64,000 nt of DNA, taken from positions 1 through 64,000 of the forward strand of contig JAEZHF010000003.1 of NCBI GenBank assembly GCA_023416745.1, in the 5' to 3' direction. The notes beneath the pieces are model-generated. The model worked only from the letters and a program-made list of their open reading frames with translations. It did not search any database and had not been told where the DNA came from. Positions 7,449 through 16,320 of this stretch are shown here, piece after piece; position 1 is the stretch's first letter, and every line of letters begins with the position of its first letter. Position numbers and translations under genes: made by a program. This DNA comes from Bacillota bacterium. GTDB taxonomy: Bacteria > Bacillota > Clostridia > Christensenellales > SZUA-584.

Positions 7449-7988
7449 ATGAAACAATCGAGTTTTGAAATACTGCTGAATCCTGTTCGTATGGGTATCA
7501 TACAAAACCTTATCGGTGATCGCCGGCTGAGCACACAACAGATAAGCGAGCTGCTTCCTGAAGTGCCGAAGGCAACCCTTTACAGGCATTTGAAGATACT
7601 TCTAGATGCAGGATATATTTTGGTAGTCGGCGAAAATCCCGTCAGGGGCACGCTGGAGAAGATCTACAGCATGAACGCAGAATCCATGAAGGAAGTCAAC
7701 AAGGAAGCCGCTGCACTGACGAAGGAAGAGCACAAACGATATTTCTTCACTTACATAGTGGGATTGATGGCCGAATTGGAAAGCTACCTCGAAAAGGACG
7801 ACATTGACATTATTAAAGACGGGTTGTCCTATACCCAGGGCAAGTATTATATGACTGACGAAGAGTTTTCGGTTCTTATCACCGACTTGTCAACGGCGTT
7901 TGGGAAGGTCGTCGGAAATACGCCCTCTCACGACAGGAAGTCACGGACCCTGGGCTTTGTCGTGTTGCCTGATGGTAAGCATCCGTAG
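7449..7988 (+). CDS. ArsR-type winged-helix transcriptional regulator
   Basis: 179 residues. The N-terminal 75 residues are a winged helix (LSTQQISELLPEVPKATLYR). The rest is a helical ligand or dimerisation domain, as in the HTH_20 regulators often found beside YhfC and DUF3796-type membrane genes. gagggt precedes the ATG. Same orientation as the YhfC fragment, 84 bp downstream of it, and the inverted repeat at 6927-6948 is its likely site. Signal unknown. Confidence 0.75.
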   Translation: MKQSSFEILLNPVRMGIIQNLIGDRRLSTQQISELLPEVPKATLYRHLKILLDAGYILVVGENPVRGTLEKIYSMNAESMKEVNKEAAALTKEEHKRYFFTYIVGLMAELESYLEKDDIDIIKDGLSYTQGKYYMTDEEFSVLITDLSTAFGKVVGNTPSHDRKSRTLGFVVLPDGKHP

Positions 7989-8146
7989 CAGTGTCTCGCC
8001 AAATACCTAAAAATCTGTTCTGTGTTTTTATCTTAGTTAGTACTCCCGCGTCTCCCCCGCGCGCTTGCGTATCACGTATTCATCGATGGCATTTGTCGTA
8101 GCTTCCCATAATGCCCATTGTCCCAGTGTCTTATAACCCGAACGTG

Positions 8147-8234
8147 CATCTGTCCTGTTTTCGGGACTGTCATAGCCGTTAATGGGTATTTTTTGTAATG
8201 ATAAGGAGCCCCTGAGTAAGGGGCTCCCCTTTGT
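8147..8234. repeat. Degenerate repeat with terminator, copy II
   Basis: Counterpart of 4061-4144: the same ctgtcctgttttcgggact string, atgggtat motif and ggagcccc/ggggctcc terminator (8206-8228). About 60 bp further on (8290-8318), ttgaccaaat and caggctgctcat correspond to the tRNA-like end and terminator at 4330-4376 with the middle deleted. Confidence 0.6.
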
Positions 8235-8319
8235 GTTCATACAATGCGCAAGATGGTTTGTAACCGATGGTAATCCCGAAAATATTGACCAAATCACATT
8301 GACAAACAGGCTGCTCATC

Positions 8320-9198
8320 TTAAGCTAATCTTTGTTGTTCATACCCATACAATTTGTCAACAATATAAATGAATATAAAGATCCCCACGATTTCAACTGT
8401 CGCAAACAGCAGCATTAATCCCGGGTCTCTGTAAGCAATGAGTCCAGCCAAGAAGGCAATAATATGTACGGAGTATAAAAACAAGACCACCAGACCTGTT
8501 TGCCACCATTTCGCTCTCAGAAAATATATTATTATAGAAGAAATGCATAGGATGTTGAAGCTGATCGAAAATAACAAAAAAGCGCTGTTCATCGCGTCCG
8601 GCAACAAGCTTTCGCTGAATGACGGACCCCATATCAGCCGAAAGGGCCAGCCGAACAGATCGGTATGCGGTACAAAAGCCGCAAAATAAATCAGTATATA
8701 TTTGAAGATGGGCTTTGGCCGGTCTTTAACAAATTTGTTATACATGAATTTAACAATACTGAACATGACAATCAGACCGGCAACCGTCATCCAGGTTCGA
8801 TACCAATACTGTTTGTAGATGCCCAAAAACAGGAAGAGCTCTTCTATTCCGCCATAAATCAATGCCAATATTATATTCCAATAAAACTTCAGGTCCAATA
8901 CGCAGATCAGCAGGGCGGTTGCCGATATAGAAAACTGCGAGAACAAATTACCGGCAAGCCCGTCATCCAATCTTGATACGTTATCAAATATCATGGGATA
9001 ATAATCATACGACTTTAAAAATCCATATAATAACATCTCAAACAAAAAGGTCATTCCGCATACGGACAGATAAAACGCAAAAGTTCGTTTGTGTTTATTC
9101 GATTTTTTTATCACATAGACAAGTTCAAGGATTGTTATGATTCCTAAAATAATAAACCAGATCGTGTTAGTCCAAAAAAACTTCATAAGATTTATCAT
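8320..9198 (-). CDS. Polytopic membrane protein, unknown function
   Basis: 292 residues from ATG 9198, with about eight hydrophobic segments covering most of its length. Aromatic-rich and AT-rich. No catalytic motif is evident. It has no strong RBS; an internal ATG at 9186 is equally weak. Its stop codon abuts the degenerate repeat at 8290-8318. I do not recognise the family with certainty. Confidence 0.6.
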   Translation of the reverse strand: MINLMKFFWTNTIWFIILGIITILELVYVIKKSNKHKRTFAFYLSVCGMTFLFEMLLYGFLKSYDYYPMIFDNVSRLDDGLAGNLFSQFSISATALLICVLDLKFYWNIILALIYGGIEELFLFLGIYKQYWYRTWMTVAGLIVMFSIVKFMYNKFVKDRPKPIFKYILIYFAAFVPHTDLFGWPFRLIWGPSFSESLLPDAMNSAFLLFSISFNILCISSIIIYFLRAKWWQTGLVVLFLYSVHIIAFLAGLIAYRDPGLMLLFATVEIVGIFIFIYIVDKLYGYEQQRLA

Positions 9199-9521
9199 CC
9201 AGTTCTGCTAATCTTTAAAGTGCACAATGCATACTGTTTTTGAATCATGTGCCGGCATTCATAGTTTCCTAGCCTTTTCATCAACGATCAAAGATAGCAT
9301 CCCCAATATAATCGTTAATAATCCTGAGGACAAATATCTCATTTGAGACAGTGGTTGCTGATGCCGAATAGCACAGCACTGTTTATACCTAATATATCCT
9401 GTTCTTATTGACTAAGGTTTTCTTAAAGGATATAATCCAGAAAGATGCAACTGGCATCATCGCCTGTTTTTGGCTGTTTCTTCCTCAGCCGGTCAGGCCG
9501 CATCCGAAAGGAGCTTTCCCC
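9199..9521. other. Intergenic, no confident gene
   Basis: 323 bp. On the minus strand, a frame from about 9346 to 9258 reads MRYLSSGLLTIILGMLSLIV-like membrane sequence with no RBS and may be the tail of a lost gene. Nothing else is recognised before the RBS at 9507-9513. Confidence 0.4.
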
Positions 9522-9911
9522 ATGAAAATAACCTCCGTTGACCACATCACCATAAACTGCTGCAAGGTGCCCGAGTCCTTCGATTTTTATGAGAACGTGC
9601 TCGGCCTAAGCCGGGTGGATACTGTCGATTTGGAAGACCATGTGCTGCACCTGTATCAGCTGCCCGGCATGAAGCTGGAGCTGATCGAATACCGGGGCGC
9701 GCAAAGCTGCGTGCAGGCCGGCAACACGGATATCGGCGTTTACCGTCACTTTGCCGTTCGCGTGGACGACATCAAAGAAGTGCAGCGGCGCTGTGAGAAG
9801 GCGGGCTACGGCATCAATCTGCCGCCCACAGCGATACCGCAGCTGGGCGGCCAGGTGGTGATGCTGATCGTCGACCCGAACGGTGTCGAAGTTGAGATCA
9901 TGCAGGGCTGA
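9522..9911 (+). CDS. VOC-family glyoxalase/dioxygenase-fold protein
   Basis: 129 residues from ATG 9522 (aaaggag 8 nt upstream). It is one complete VOC unit: two beta-alpha-beta-beta-beta modules with the conserved opening ITSVDHITINC and closing VDPNGVEVEIMQG. His8, a Glu in LELIEY, a His in YRHFAVRV and Glu near the C-terminus could form the metal site. Resembles methylmalonyl-CoA epimerase/lactoylglutathione lyase-type proteins, but the substrate cannot be assigned. Followed by a good terminator. Confidence 0.8.
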   Translation: MKITSVDHITINCCKVPESFDFYENVLGLSRVDTVDLEDHVLHLYQLPGMKLELIEYRGAQSCVQAGNTDIGVYRHFAVRVDDIKEVQRRCEKAGYGINLPPTAIPQLGGQVVMLIVDPNGVEVEIMQG

Positions 9912-9969
9912 CCGCTTTTCTGACTGCTTGATTTGGGTTAAGTGAAATCAATATTGTTAGTTTCTTTTT

Positions 9970-9995
9970 GGGAGCCTGAAGAACGGCTCCCTTTT
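9970..9995 (+). terminator. Rho-independent terminator after VOC gene
   Basis: GGGAGCC (9970-9976) pairs with GGCTCCC (9985-9991) and is followed by tttt. Confidence 0.75.
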
Positions 9996-10147
9996 AAATA
10001 AGACAAGCTATGAAAATGTTTTATGTGTACTTCATATGGAGGTTATTACTAATATTTGTTGAATATGTAATTAGTAATACTTGAATAAATGAGCCGCATA
10101 AAACGTCCAAGATTATATAGTGGCGATATAATGAGGAGGTCACATAC

Positions 10148-11080
10148 TTGAATTATCAGAAAGTATCATTCATAGTTCTTATCGTCATAATATTTTTGGT
10201 CGGGTGTGAAGCGCAGTTTGTTCAGGGTGAACTTGATACGGTTACATCTAAACCCATATCTGAACCCACGATCTCTGTTACGCCAAAGCCGTCTTTGACC
10301 CCGAGTGCAAACCCCAGCCCCACGCCAAGCTTAATGCCTGCGCCCACTGCCAAGGCGACCCTGTTACCTGTCCCGCCGGTGGAATTGAATACTGACAAGT
10401 AGACGCTGAAGTTGATAAACGAATGTCTTTTGAGCCGATCATGGTATGATGTTTACTCTGTTTTTTGGTCGAAAGATATTTGGGAAGCAAAAAAAGTAAA
10501 AGAATTGGATATCGGCGAGGCGGCCAAGAGCTTGGGTTTTCAATCGTACAGCGCAATAGGCTATAGTAAAACCCAGCGTGAGAATCAGGAGTTTGCGCGG
10601 TTTATAACCCGCGGGAATTCCGTCATGATGATTGATGAATATGAGAATTTTTCAAATATCAATGTTTACGATGTGGACAATGACGGGATTGAGGAGCTGA
10701 TCACATCCTATGTGGAAAGGCGCGGCTATTTCGCTGGAATGTATTTAACCGCGTATAAGTTTGGCGTTCCGGACGGAGCGGATTCGCAAGCGCTCCAGTT
10801 GTATAAAAGTTATAGAAATTTCATACTTCCGGGCGTCTATTCTCAGCATGACAGAGCTGAATTCAGGATAGCAGAGGATGGGCGATTACATCTGTACGGC
10901 GTGACGAAAAGCGAAACAGGTGAGTCTGTATCAGGGGAAGATTACGGAGAGATCGTCGTCGTTGACGGCAAATATCTGCTGCCCTCTTCTATTCAGGACT
11001 ACTATTTACAGGATCACAGCGAAGAAGATTTTGGCGGGGTTCTGAATTTTATTGATCAGCCGTTTTACTTTGCTCAATGA
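10148..11080 (+). pseudogene. Lipoprotein gene interrupted by an in-frame amber codon
   Basis: TTG start at 10148 with gaggaggt 7 nt upstream. A signal peptide ends in the lipobox LVGC, then a Pro/Thr/Ser linker leads to residue 84, where TAG (10400-10402) stops translation. The same frame then continues open for 225 codons to 11080 (INECLLSRSWYDVYSVFWSK onward) with no new RBS. The ~225-residue extracellular domain is therefore severed. Most likely a nonsense mutation. Family of the globular part not recognised. Confidence 0.65.
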
Positions 11081-11137
11081 GCAAGGAAAGCCCGTCCTGA
11101 GACTGGTAAAGCACGCGCTGATTCATCAATTCCCTGC

Positions 11138-11644
11138 CTAAATGCTCTTGCCCGTCACCTGATAGATGCCCTGTATCGGCAAATCCGTGTGCTTTCTGAT
11201 CTCCGTGATGATGGAATCTCTGAACTGGACTCCGAATATCGTCTCGCTGAAATCTTTCACACCCCGGATTTTGGAATCGAGCATCAAGTCTCCGCCATTA
11301 AAGCATATCATGGCGGATTTGTTCATTCTCCCGTACCGGTTCGGGACAATCTGGATATAGTTGATATCCTCCCACCTGAGGAACCAGCTTTGCTTTCTTT
11401 TGAAATAAGTTATACCCTGCTCGTCCATAACCAACGTGTGTGAATAACAGCCAAATATCGAGTCATAGATAAATTTTACGGTTGATAAAAGAAAAGCAAC
11501 GGACAAAAACCAAAGAAGTATTCTAAATTCAAGTACAGAGACAAGGGGTGTCCAAGTCCAGCATATTACCAATATCCAAATATCGAAGGGTATAAAAACC
11601 GCGCTGACCACGATATAGCTGGGCTTCAAAACCTTGATTTTCAT
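11138..11644 (-). CDS. Membrane protein with PH-like domain
   Basis: 168 residues; gaaaggacagc precedes the ATG. Two membrane segments (about residues 10-32 and 41-61) are followed by a beta-rich domain beginning SHTLVMDEQGITYFKRK, typical of bacterial PH-like proteins. Architecture matches 4473-4982 although sequence identity is low. Monocistronic and AT-rich. Function unknown. Confidence 0.6.
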   Translation of the reverse strand: MKIKVLKPSYIVVSAVFIPFDIWILVICWTWTPLVSVLEFRILLWFLSVAFLLSTVKFIYDSIFGCYSHTLVMDEQGITYFKRKQSWFLRWEDINYIQIVPNRYGRMNKSAMICFNGGDLMLDSKIRGVKDFSETIFGVQFRDSIITEIRKHTDLPIQGIYQVTGKSI

Positions 11645-11754
11645 GCTGTCCTTTCAAAGGTAAGAATTTATTAATTATTATACCATACATGCCTGTCCAG
11701 TATCATCATATCTCGTTTTAACACGAGCCTAATACAGTGTAAGGAAAGCCTTTC

Positions 11755-12564
11755 TCAACCCAATGCGACATCCAGCACCATCATCACAACAAACCCGAAA
11801 AGCACGCCGAACGCCGCTATCGTTTTGCTGTCCCTGAAGGATTCGGGGATCAGCTCAGAGCACACAACTGCGATCATCGCACCTGCGGAAAACGTTAATG
11901 CAAGCGGCAATATGGAACGGACGGCGAGTGCCCAAAGCACGCCAAGCACACCGGCTATCGGCTCGACGATGCCGGAGGCCTGGCCGATCAAAAAGCTTTT
12001 GGCCCGGGATGTCCCTTCCCGCCGCAGCGGCATGGAAACACAGACGCCTTCCGGAAAGTTCTGTATACCGATACCAATCGCCAGCATCACCGCACTCAGT
12101 AACGATGTCCCCTCGATACCAAGTGATACGCAGCCAAAGGCCACGCCAACGGCCAGCCCTTCCGGAATATTATGAAGCGTGACGGCAGTGGTTAATAGAA
12201 TCGACCGTTTGAGCGCTCCCCCTTTTTTTCGCACAAAATGCACACGGGAGAGTATAATGTCTGAGCCGATCACAAAAAAACCGCCCATTAAAAAACCGAC
12301 AGCAGCTGTCAGCCAAGCGTTATCTCCCAGCTGGACAGACAGCTCGATAGCCGGGGACAGGAGCGACCAAAAAGAGGCGGCAATCATCACACCTGCCGCA
12401 AAACCCATCATGACATCCAGTAATTTTCTGTTTATCGTTTTGAAAAAGAATACGAGCGATGCGCCCAGAGCCGTTACCGCATAAGTAAACAATGTCGCCA
12501 ATAACGCTTGCATGACAGGATCGAGTCCTGAAAACCATATCAAAAGGAATAACCCCCATATCAT
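11755..12564 (-). CDS. ZIP-family divalent metal transporter (ZupT/GufA-like)
   Basis: 269 residues, eight predicted membrane segments. Two signature motifs line the metal path: TLHNIPEGLAVG in helix 4 and GIQNFPEGVCVS in helix 5, giving the His/Asn/Glu binuclear site of ZIP proteins. A polar loop (SRVHFVRKKGGALKR) precedes helix 4. Imports Zn, Fe or Mn into the cytoplasm; the GufA branch is the best fit. No Fur/Zur box was recognised. Confidence 0.85.
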   Translation of the reverse strand: MIWGLFLLIWFSGLDPVMQALLATLFTYAVTALGASLVFFFKTINRKLLDVMMGFAAGVMIAASFWSLLSPAIELSVQLGDNAWLTAAVGFLMGGFFVIGSDIILSRVHFVRKKGGALKRSILLTTAVTLHNIPEGLAVGVAFGCVSLGIEGTSLLSAVMLAIGIGIQNFPEGVCVSMPLRREGTSRAKSFLIGQASGIVEPIAGVLGVLWALAVRSILPLALTFSAGAMIAVVCSELIPESFRDSKTIAAFGVLFGFVVMMVLDVALG

Positions 12565-12870
12565 CTTATATATGCTTTTATAATATGGCGGTTATTGTGG
12601 GCTTGCTACATTTGAGGCTTTATGACTTGGAATTGTATATGAAATAGCAGGAACCGAATAACACATCAGTCTTGTATAAGACCTTCCTCGTGACCTCGGT
12701 GTGCGGGATGGCTGTATGTTTTATGGTGGCGAATGTGGCGAGGATAATGGGGCTGGGGGTGGGGTGAACTTTGTTTACTAGTACGCCCTGTTATTTTACT
12801 CTTAGGAGGTTTATTGAGGTAAGAGGCTTTGGAAGAGATGATTATATGGATTTCCTCCATGTCGATAATA
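12565..12870. other. Intergenic with a possible gene relic
   Basis: 306 bp. On the plus strand, a frame around 12800-12902 gives RRFIEVRGFGRDDYMDFLHV and ends at taa 12900-12902. It has no start or upstream continuation and may be a gene tail. No regulatory RNA recognised. Confidence 0.3.
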
Positions 12871-13431
12871 TCAAAAACCGCTACGCATATGCTCATAATT
12901 AATATCACTTTTTTTATTTTCAATAATAAGACAAAAGCTAAAGCTCATTTCAAAAATTATCATGATTATCGCTAAAATATATGGAGCAGAGTTCAGACCA
13001 ACAAACAAAGCTGTTATAGGAATTAAAACAGATAAAACCATGTATGTTTTTGATTTATAAAGCCAACTATAAGGCATCAAATGTGCACCGAAAATTATCG
13101 CAATAACCATTAACATTTTTTCTGGAATCGTTGGATAAATCCACATAGCTATTAAAAGATATAAGATTTGATTCACAGAAAAAATGATACCTAGAATCGT
13201 TAAAGGATTTTCCTTGTTTTGAAAGTCTATTCTCAGGATTTTGGATATGAAAAATGCTAACGGTAATAGAGGTGCTGTACAACAAAATGTAATTAAATTT
13301 TTTGTTAAAATAGGTAGATCTGATAGATGTACAATCAGAACAGCACACCATATAATAATGGATGCTATAATGAAATGTAATCCTTTTTTCTGCTTTTTAG
13401 CACAATCCAATCTAAGTTCTTCTAAATTCAT
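12871..13431 (-). CDS. DUF7010-like membrane protein
   Basis: 186 residues from ATG 13431, directly preceded by ggaggaatt; upstream in-frame ATGs lack such a site. The opening MNLEELRLDCAKKQKKGLHF and about six following membrane helices fit the DUF7010 family of small polytopic proteins from Firmicutes. Very AT-rich. Function of the family unknown. Confidence 0.6.
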   Translation of the reverse strand: MNLEELRLDCAKKQKKGLHFIIASIIIWCAVLIVHLSDLPILTKNLITFCCTAPLLPLAFFISKILRIDFQNKENPLTILGIIFSVNQILYLLIAMWIYPTIPEKMLMVIAIIFGAHLMPYSWLYKSKTYMVLSVLIPITALFVGLNSAPYILAIIMIIFEMSFSFCLIIENKKSDINYEHMRSGF

Positions 13432-13765
13432 AATTCCTCCCAAAGTAGGTGGTATGTAAATCATAGCATGTTCCCGAATATTCTGCAAACTGCGCATTTG
13501 CTATAATCCCTATCTCTAAATTAATGACTCTATTGATATAACGGGTTCTAAATATGAATATACTCCATCTGCGTTTACATCAGATACTAGTTCAGCAAAT
13601 GACACTATTATACTTGTTATAGCATAATACATATTTTCTACATATTATTGGTTTTGCTTTTTATTATATTTATCCTCAGGATTAGTTCAGTACCATTTAT
13701 ACTTAAACAGAGGTATTTCAAGATGATTTCGGAGTGTTAATCCTTGATGAAAAGTGCTGCGTATG
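13432..13765. other. AT-rich intergenic, nothing recognised
   Basis: 334 bp, about 70% AT. No frame with an RBS, and no repeat or hairpin of note. Confidence 0.5.
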
Positions 13766-13853
13766 TTACCCTCCCAACCCAACATTCTCAATCGTATTCA
13801 TCTCATCCACAGTCAGGTTGAACGAAAAGATGTCCAGATCGACCTGCATGTGC
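13766..13853 (-). pseudogene. Duplicated 3' end of aldo/keto reductase
   Basis: Encodes HMQVDLDIFSFNLTVDEMNT then IENVGLGG and a stop, matching the last 29 residues of the intact aldo/keto reductase at 15072-15902 with about 85% nucleotide identity. It lacks everything upstream. With the intact gene it brackets the lipoprotein relic at 13880-14955. Confidence 0.75.
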
Positions 13854-13879
13854 ACGCAGCGAGCATCTGAGACTTGCTT

Positions 13880-14955
13880 TTACTCCGCCTCCCCCAGTTC
13901 ATCGAGTATCCGGTGAAAGTGATCCAGTATTGTGGCTCTGTCCTCGCCGCGGGCGATGCAGACCAGGCTGTGGAAAGGCGTAATGGAGACTTCATAACCC
14001 CATTCGCGCTCGTCCGCGATACCTTCCGCCACTGTCCTGAGCGCGGCTTCAAAAGTCTCCTGCTGCTCTCTTGTCAGTTCATCCGTCTTGATCCAAACGA
14101 ATACATCGCTGTTTTCCAGCTCGCTGCCTGCTGTTTCCTTTATAACCTCGCTGCCTGCCAAATCGAGATACGTTTGTATTTCATCGGGCGTCAGCTGACG
14201 GTCCGGCACCTGATCATCAGAAAGCAATGCTCCGAGACGCTCAGTGCCCTGCCCGGCTGATAAATCCATGAGCGCATTGAGGAGCGCTGTTATATTCTCC
14301 ACGAGCTGCGTTATCGATAAGACGACATCATCCAAAGGCTGTTCTTCTCTGAAAAGGTTGCTGTAAGGGTGCGGGTATAATTTGCCGTCTATGACTTCAG
14401 GATATGATTCAAACGGCATACCCAAATAATAATCGATGTCCAGCGACCCGGACGGATTCTCGTTTTCCTTGATAAAGAGCAGGTACGTGTTGTCGTACTC
14501 AAGCGGCGGAATGTCCGGAAGCCATAAGTTCACATCGTTGTAACGCCACCCGCTCTGCCACACAGCAGCGGTGCCGCCTTGCGTCAAACCTCCTTTGAGC
14601 GGATTGCCGATGCTGACGGTGTACTTGATCGCAGTGTCTTGCAGCATATCACCCTCATTCCCGGGCACTTCATCATACAAAAAGACTTCGATATCCTGAA
14701 CGGTGGCAACGACGCTGACTTGTCAACCAGCTCATCCAACGATTGAACCATCCCCCAGTCAAACTGTATCATCGGTACAACGTCCTGATATTTTTCCCAC
14801 GGCTCAAACGTGACGCGCGGCGGCGGCGTTTGGGAAACGGCAGCGCTTACGGAAGCTGACGGCGTGTCAGTCGCTGTTGCCGCTTCTTTATTACCGGTGC
14901 ATGCGCTGCAGGCCAATAACAGCAGCACGATAATCATTGTAAGTAACTTTCTCAT
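13880..14955 (-). pseudogene. Lipoprotein gene with a frameshift
   Basis: Starts at ATG 14955 (ggagg 6 nt upstream) with a lipoprotein signal LLLLACSACTG and a Ser/Thr/Pro linker. The first frame runs to VQSLDELVDKSA near 14720. The protein clearly continues in another frame (VATVQDIEVFLYDEVPGNEG onward) to the stop at 13880, giving about 358 residues in all. A single-base indel around 14700-14722 explains the break. Either a real pseudogene or a sequencing error. Domain family not recognised. Confidence 0.65.
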
Positions 14956-15071
14956 ATAGGCCTCCAAAAAGTGATACAATACACAGACGCTCATCCATAG
15001 GGTTTTGTTCCATTAAATACAATAATTTGACTATTCTAAATGTTGATCATCCTTCAATATGCAGCTTGCCC

Positions 15072-15902
15072 TCACCGCCCCAAGCCGATATTCTCAATCG
15101 TGTCCATCTCATCCGCCGTCAGGCTGAACGAGAAGATGTCCAGATCCGCCTGCATGTGCTCTTTGCTGGTGGTGCCGTTGAGGCAGATCATGCCCGCCTG
15201 ATGGCAGAAACGGAATATGACCTGCGGTATCGTTTTGCCGTATTTTACGGCGATGCTGTTTACGGTGTCCGTCAGTATGAACGGCGCGTTGGCGGTCAGC
15301 AGCGAAAAGCCCTGATAGGCGATCTGCTGATCGCGGCAGTAGCTGCGAACGTCATAATCCCATTTTTGCTGCGCAAAGCAGCGGTTTTGCACATACGCCG
15401 GTTTCACAGCGCTGTGTTCGAAGAGCTGCCGCAGCTGCTCGAGCGACACGTTCGCGATGCCCAGCGCACGCACCTTGTTCTGGCTGTACAGCTCTTCCAT
15501 CGCGCCCCAGGCCTCCCAGTCCTCGCGGTGAAGCCCCGCCGCAACCATGGGGCCGTGCAGCAGGTATGCGTCGATATAGTCCGTCTGCAGATGCGCCAGA
15601 GAAGATTCGCAGGATTGCAGCACCTGCTGGCGCACAGGAGCTTTGGGATCGTAGGGTATCCGGTGGTCGTGCCCTCTCGCGTGGGTAAACTTTGTCTGCA
15701 AAAACAGCTGGCTGCGCGTTTTGCCGGTTTGCATGAGATAGCTTTGTATCCCCCGTCCCACCGCCGCTTCGTCGTAATGCTTGCGCTGATTGGCGGTATC
15801 CACAGCGCCAAAACCGGACGCCAACGCTTCCTCTGTCAGCCTTTGCGTTTCATCCTCTTTCCACGCTGTTCCGTAAATAAATGCCGTGTCCGTTTGCTTC
15901 AT
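15072..15902 (-). CDS. Aldo/keto reductase
   Basis: 276 residues, a TIM-barrel oxidoreductase using NAD(P)H. The catalytic tetrad is visible: Asp35 (VDTAN), Tyr43 (KHYDEAAVG), Lys71 (LQTKFT) and His116 (YLLHGP). Length and motifs fit the 2,5-diketogluconate/XylR-like AKR group, with an atypical ~10-residue insertion after Lys71. gggagaagcagg precedes the ATG. Its last 29 codons are duplicated at 13766-13853. Confidence 0.85.
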   Translation of the reverse strand: MKQTDTAFIYGTAWKEDETQRLTEEALASGFGAVDTANQRKHYDEAAVGRGIQSYLMQTGKTRSQLFLQTKFTHARGHDHRIPYDPKAPVRQQVLQSCESSLAHLQTDYIDAYLLHGPMVAAGLHREDWEAWGAMEELYSQNKVRALGIANVSLEQLRQLFEHSAVKPAYVQNRCFAQQKWDYDVRSYCRDQQIAYQGFSLLTANAPFILTDTVNSIAVKYGKTIPQVIFRFCHQAGMICLNGTTSKEHMQADLDIFSFSLTADEMDTIENIGLGR

Positions 15903-16077
15903 CCTGCTTCTCCCTTAAGTACTTGAATACTCCCCTGCTGTTATTCAATGCCTATAGCCCCTCGTCTGTCAAGCCTCTTCGCAATATTTCGCATGCGGGG
16001 AATCCGGCAGCCGCAGTCGCGCCACGCCCGCAACAAAAAAGAGCAGCCTCCGTTGTCAGGGAAGCTGCCTTTATGGT

Positions 16078-16182
16078 TTAATTCTTGGGCGCGGGTGGCA
16101 TCGCAGGGATGATGGGCTGCACGCCCACATTTGCGGCCTTCTTGTTCTTATCGGCCTTCTTCTTCTTCTTTTCCCGCTTCAT
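16078..16182 (-). CDS. Possible basic micro-protein (34 aa)
   Basis: Frame from ATG 16182 (ggaga 12 nt upstream) to taa 16078: MKREKKKKKADKNKKAANVG then a Pro-rich tail. Codon choice is GC-rich like the genome's real genes. Lies downstream of rpoZ on the same strand. Unrecognised; could be spurious. Confidence 0.35.
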   Translation of the reverse strand: MKREKKKKKADKNKKAANVGVQPIIPAMPPAPKN

Positions 16183-16200
16183 TGGGCTTTTGTCTCCATT

Positions 16201-16320
16201 TTAAATCCACCCTCTCTTCATTCGCGAAACTGTCGTTGCCGCGACGGCACGGCTCTTATTGTCTGCGGCATCACAGGCTTGCTGCAGCTCTTTTGTTTTA
16301 GATCTTTGCGATTTTCTCAC
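16201..16320 (-). CDS. Possible micro-protein overlapping rpoZ end (39 aa)
   Basis: GTG 16320 to taa 16201, overlapping the last 23 bp of rpoZ in another frame (KELQQACDAADNKSRAVAAT). Plausible helix, no strong RBS. It could be translationally coupled to rpoZ or be noise. Confidence 0.25.
   Translation of the reverse strand: MRKSQRSKTKELQQACDAADNKSRAVAATTVSRMKRGWI

Noticed and set aside
4063..8234. Composite transposon bounded by 4061-4144 and 8147-8234
   Set aside because: No transposase, no terminal inverted repeats and the repeats contain terminators, so a duplicated host segment fits better.
10400..10402. Pyrrolysine or other recoding at the in-frame TAG
   Set aside because: No pylS/pylT or methylamine genes are visible and the site lies in a low-complexity linker; a nonsense mutation is simpler.
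12666..12923. Minus-strand frame overlapping the DUF7010 gene end
   Set aside because: No RBS, repetitive HHKTYSHP-type composition and overlap with a supported gene.
15027..15926. Plus-strand frame across the AKR gene
   Set aside because: Antisense to a clear aldo/keto reductase with full catalytic residues; no RBS.
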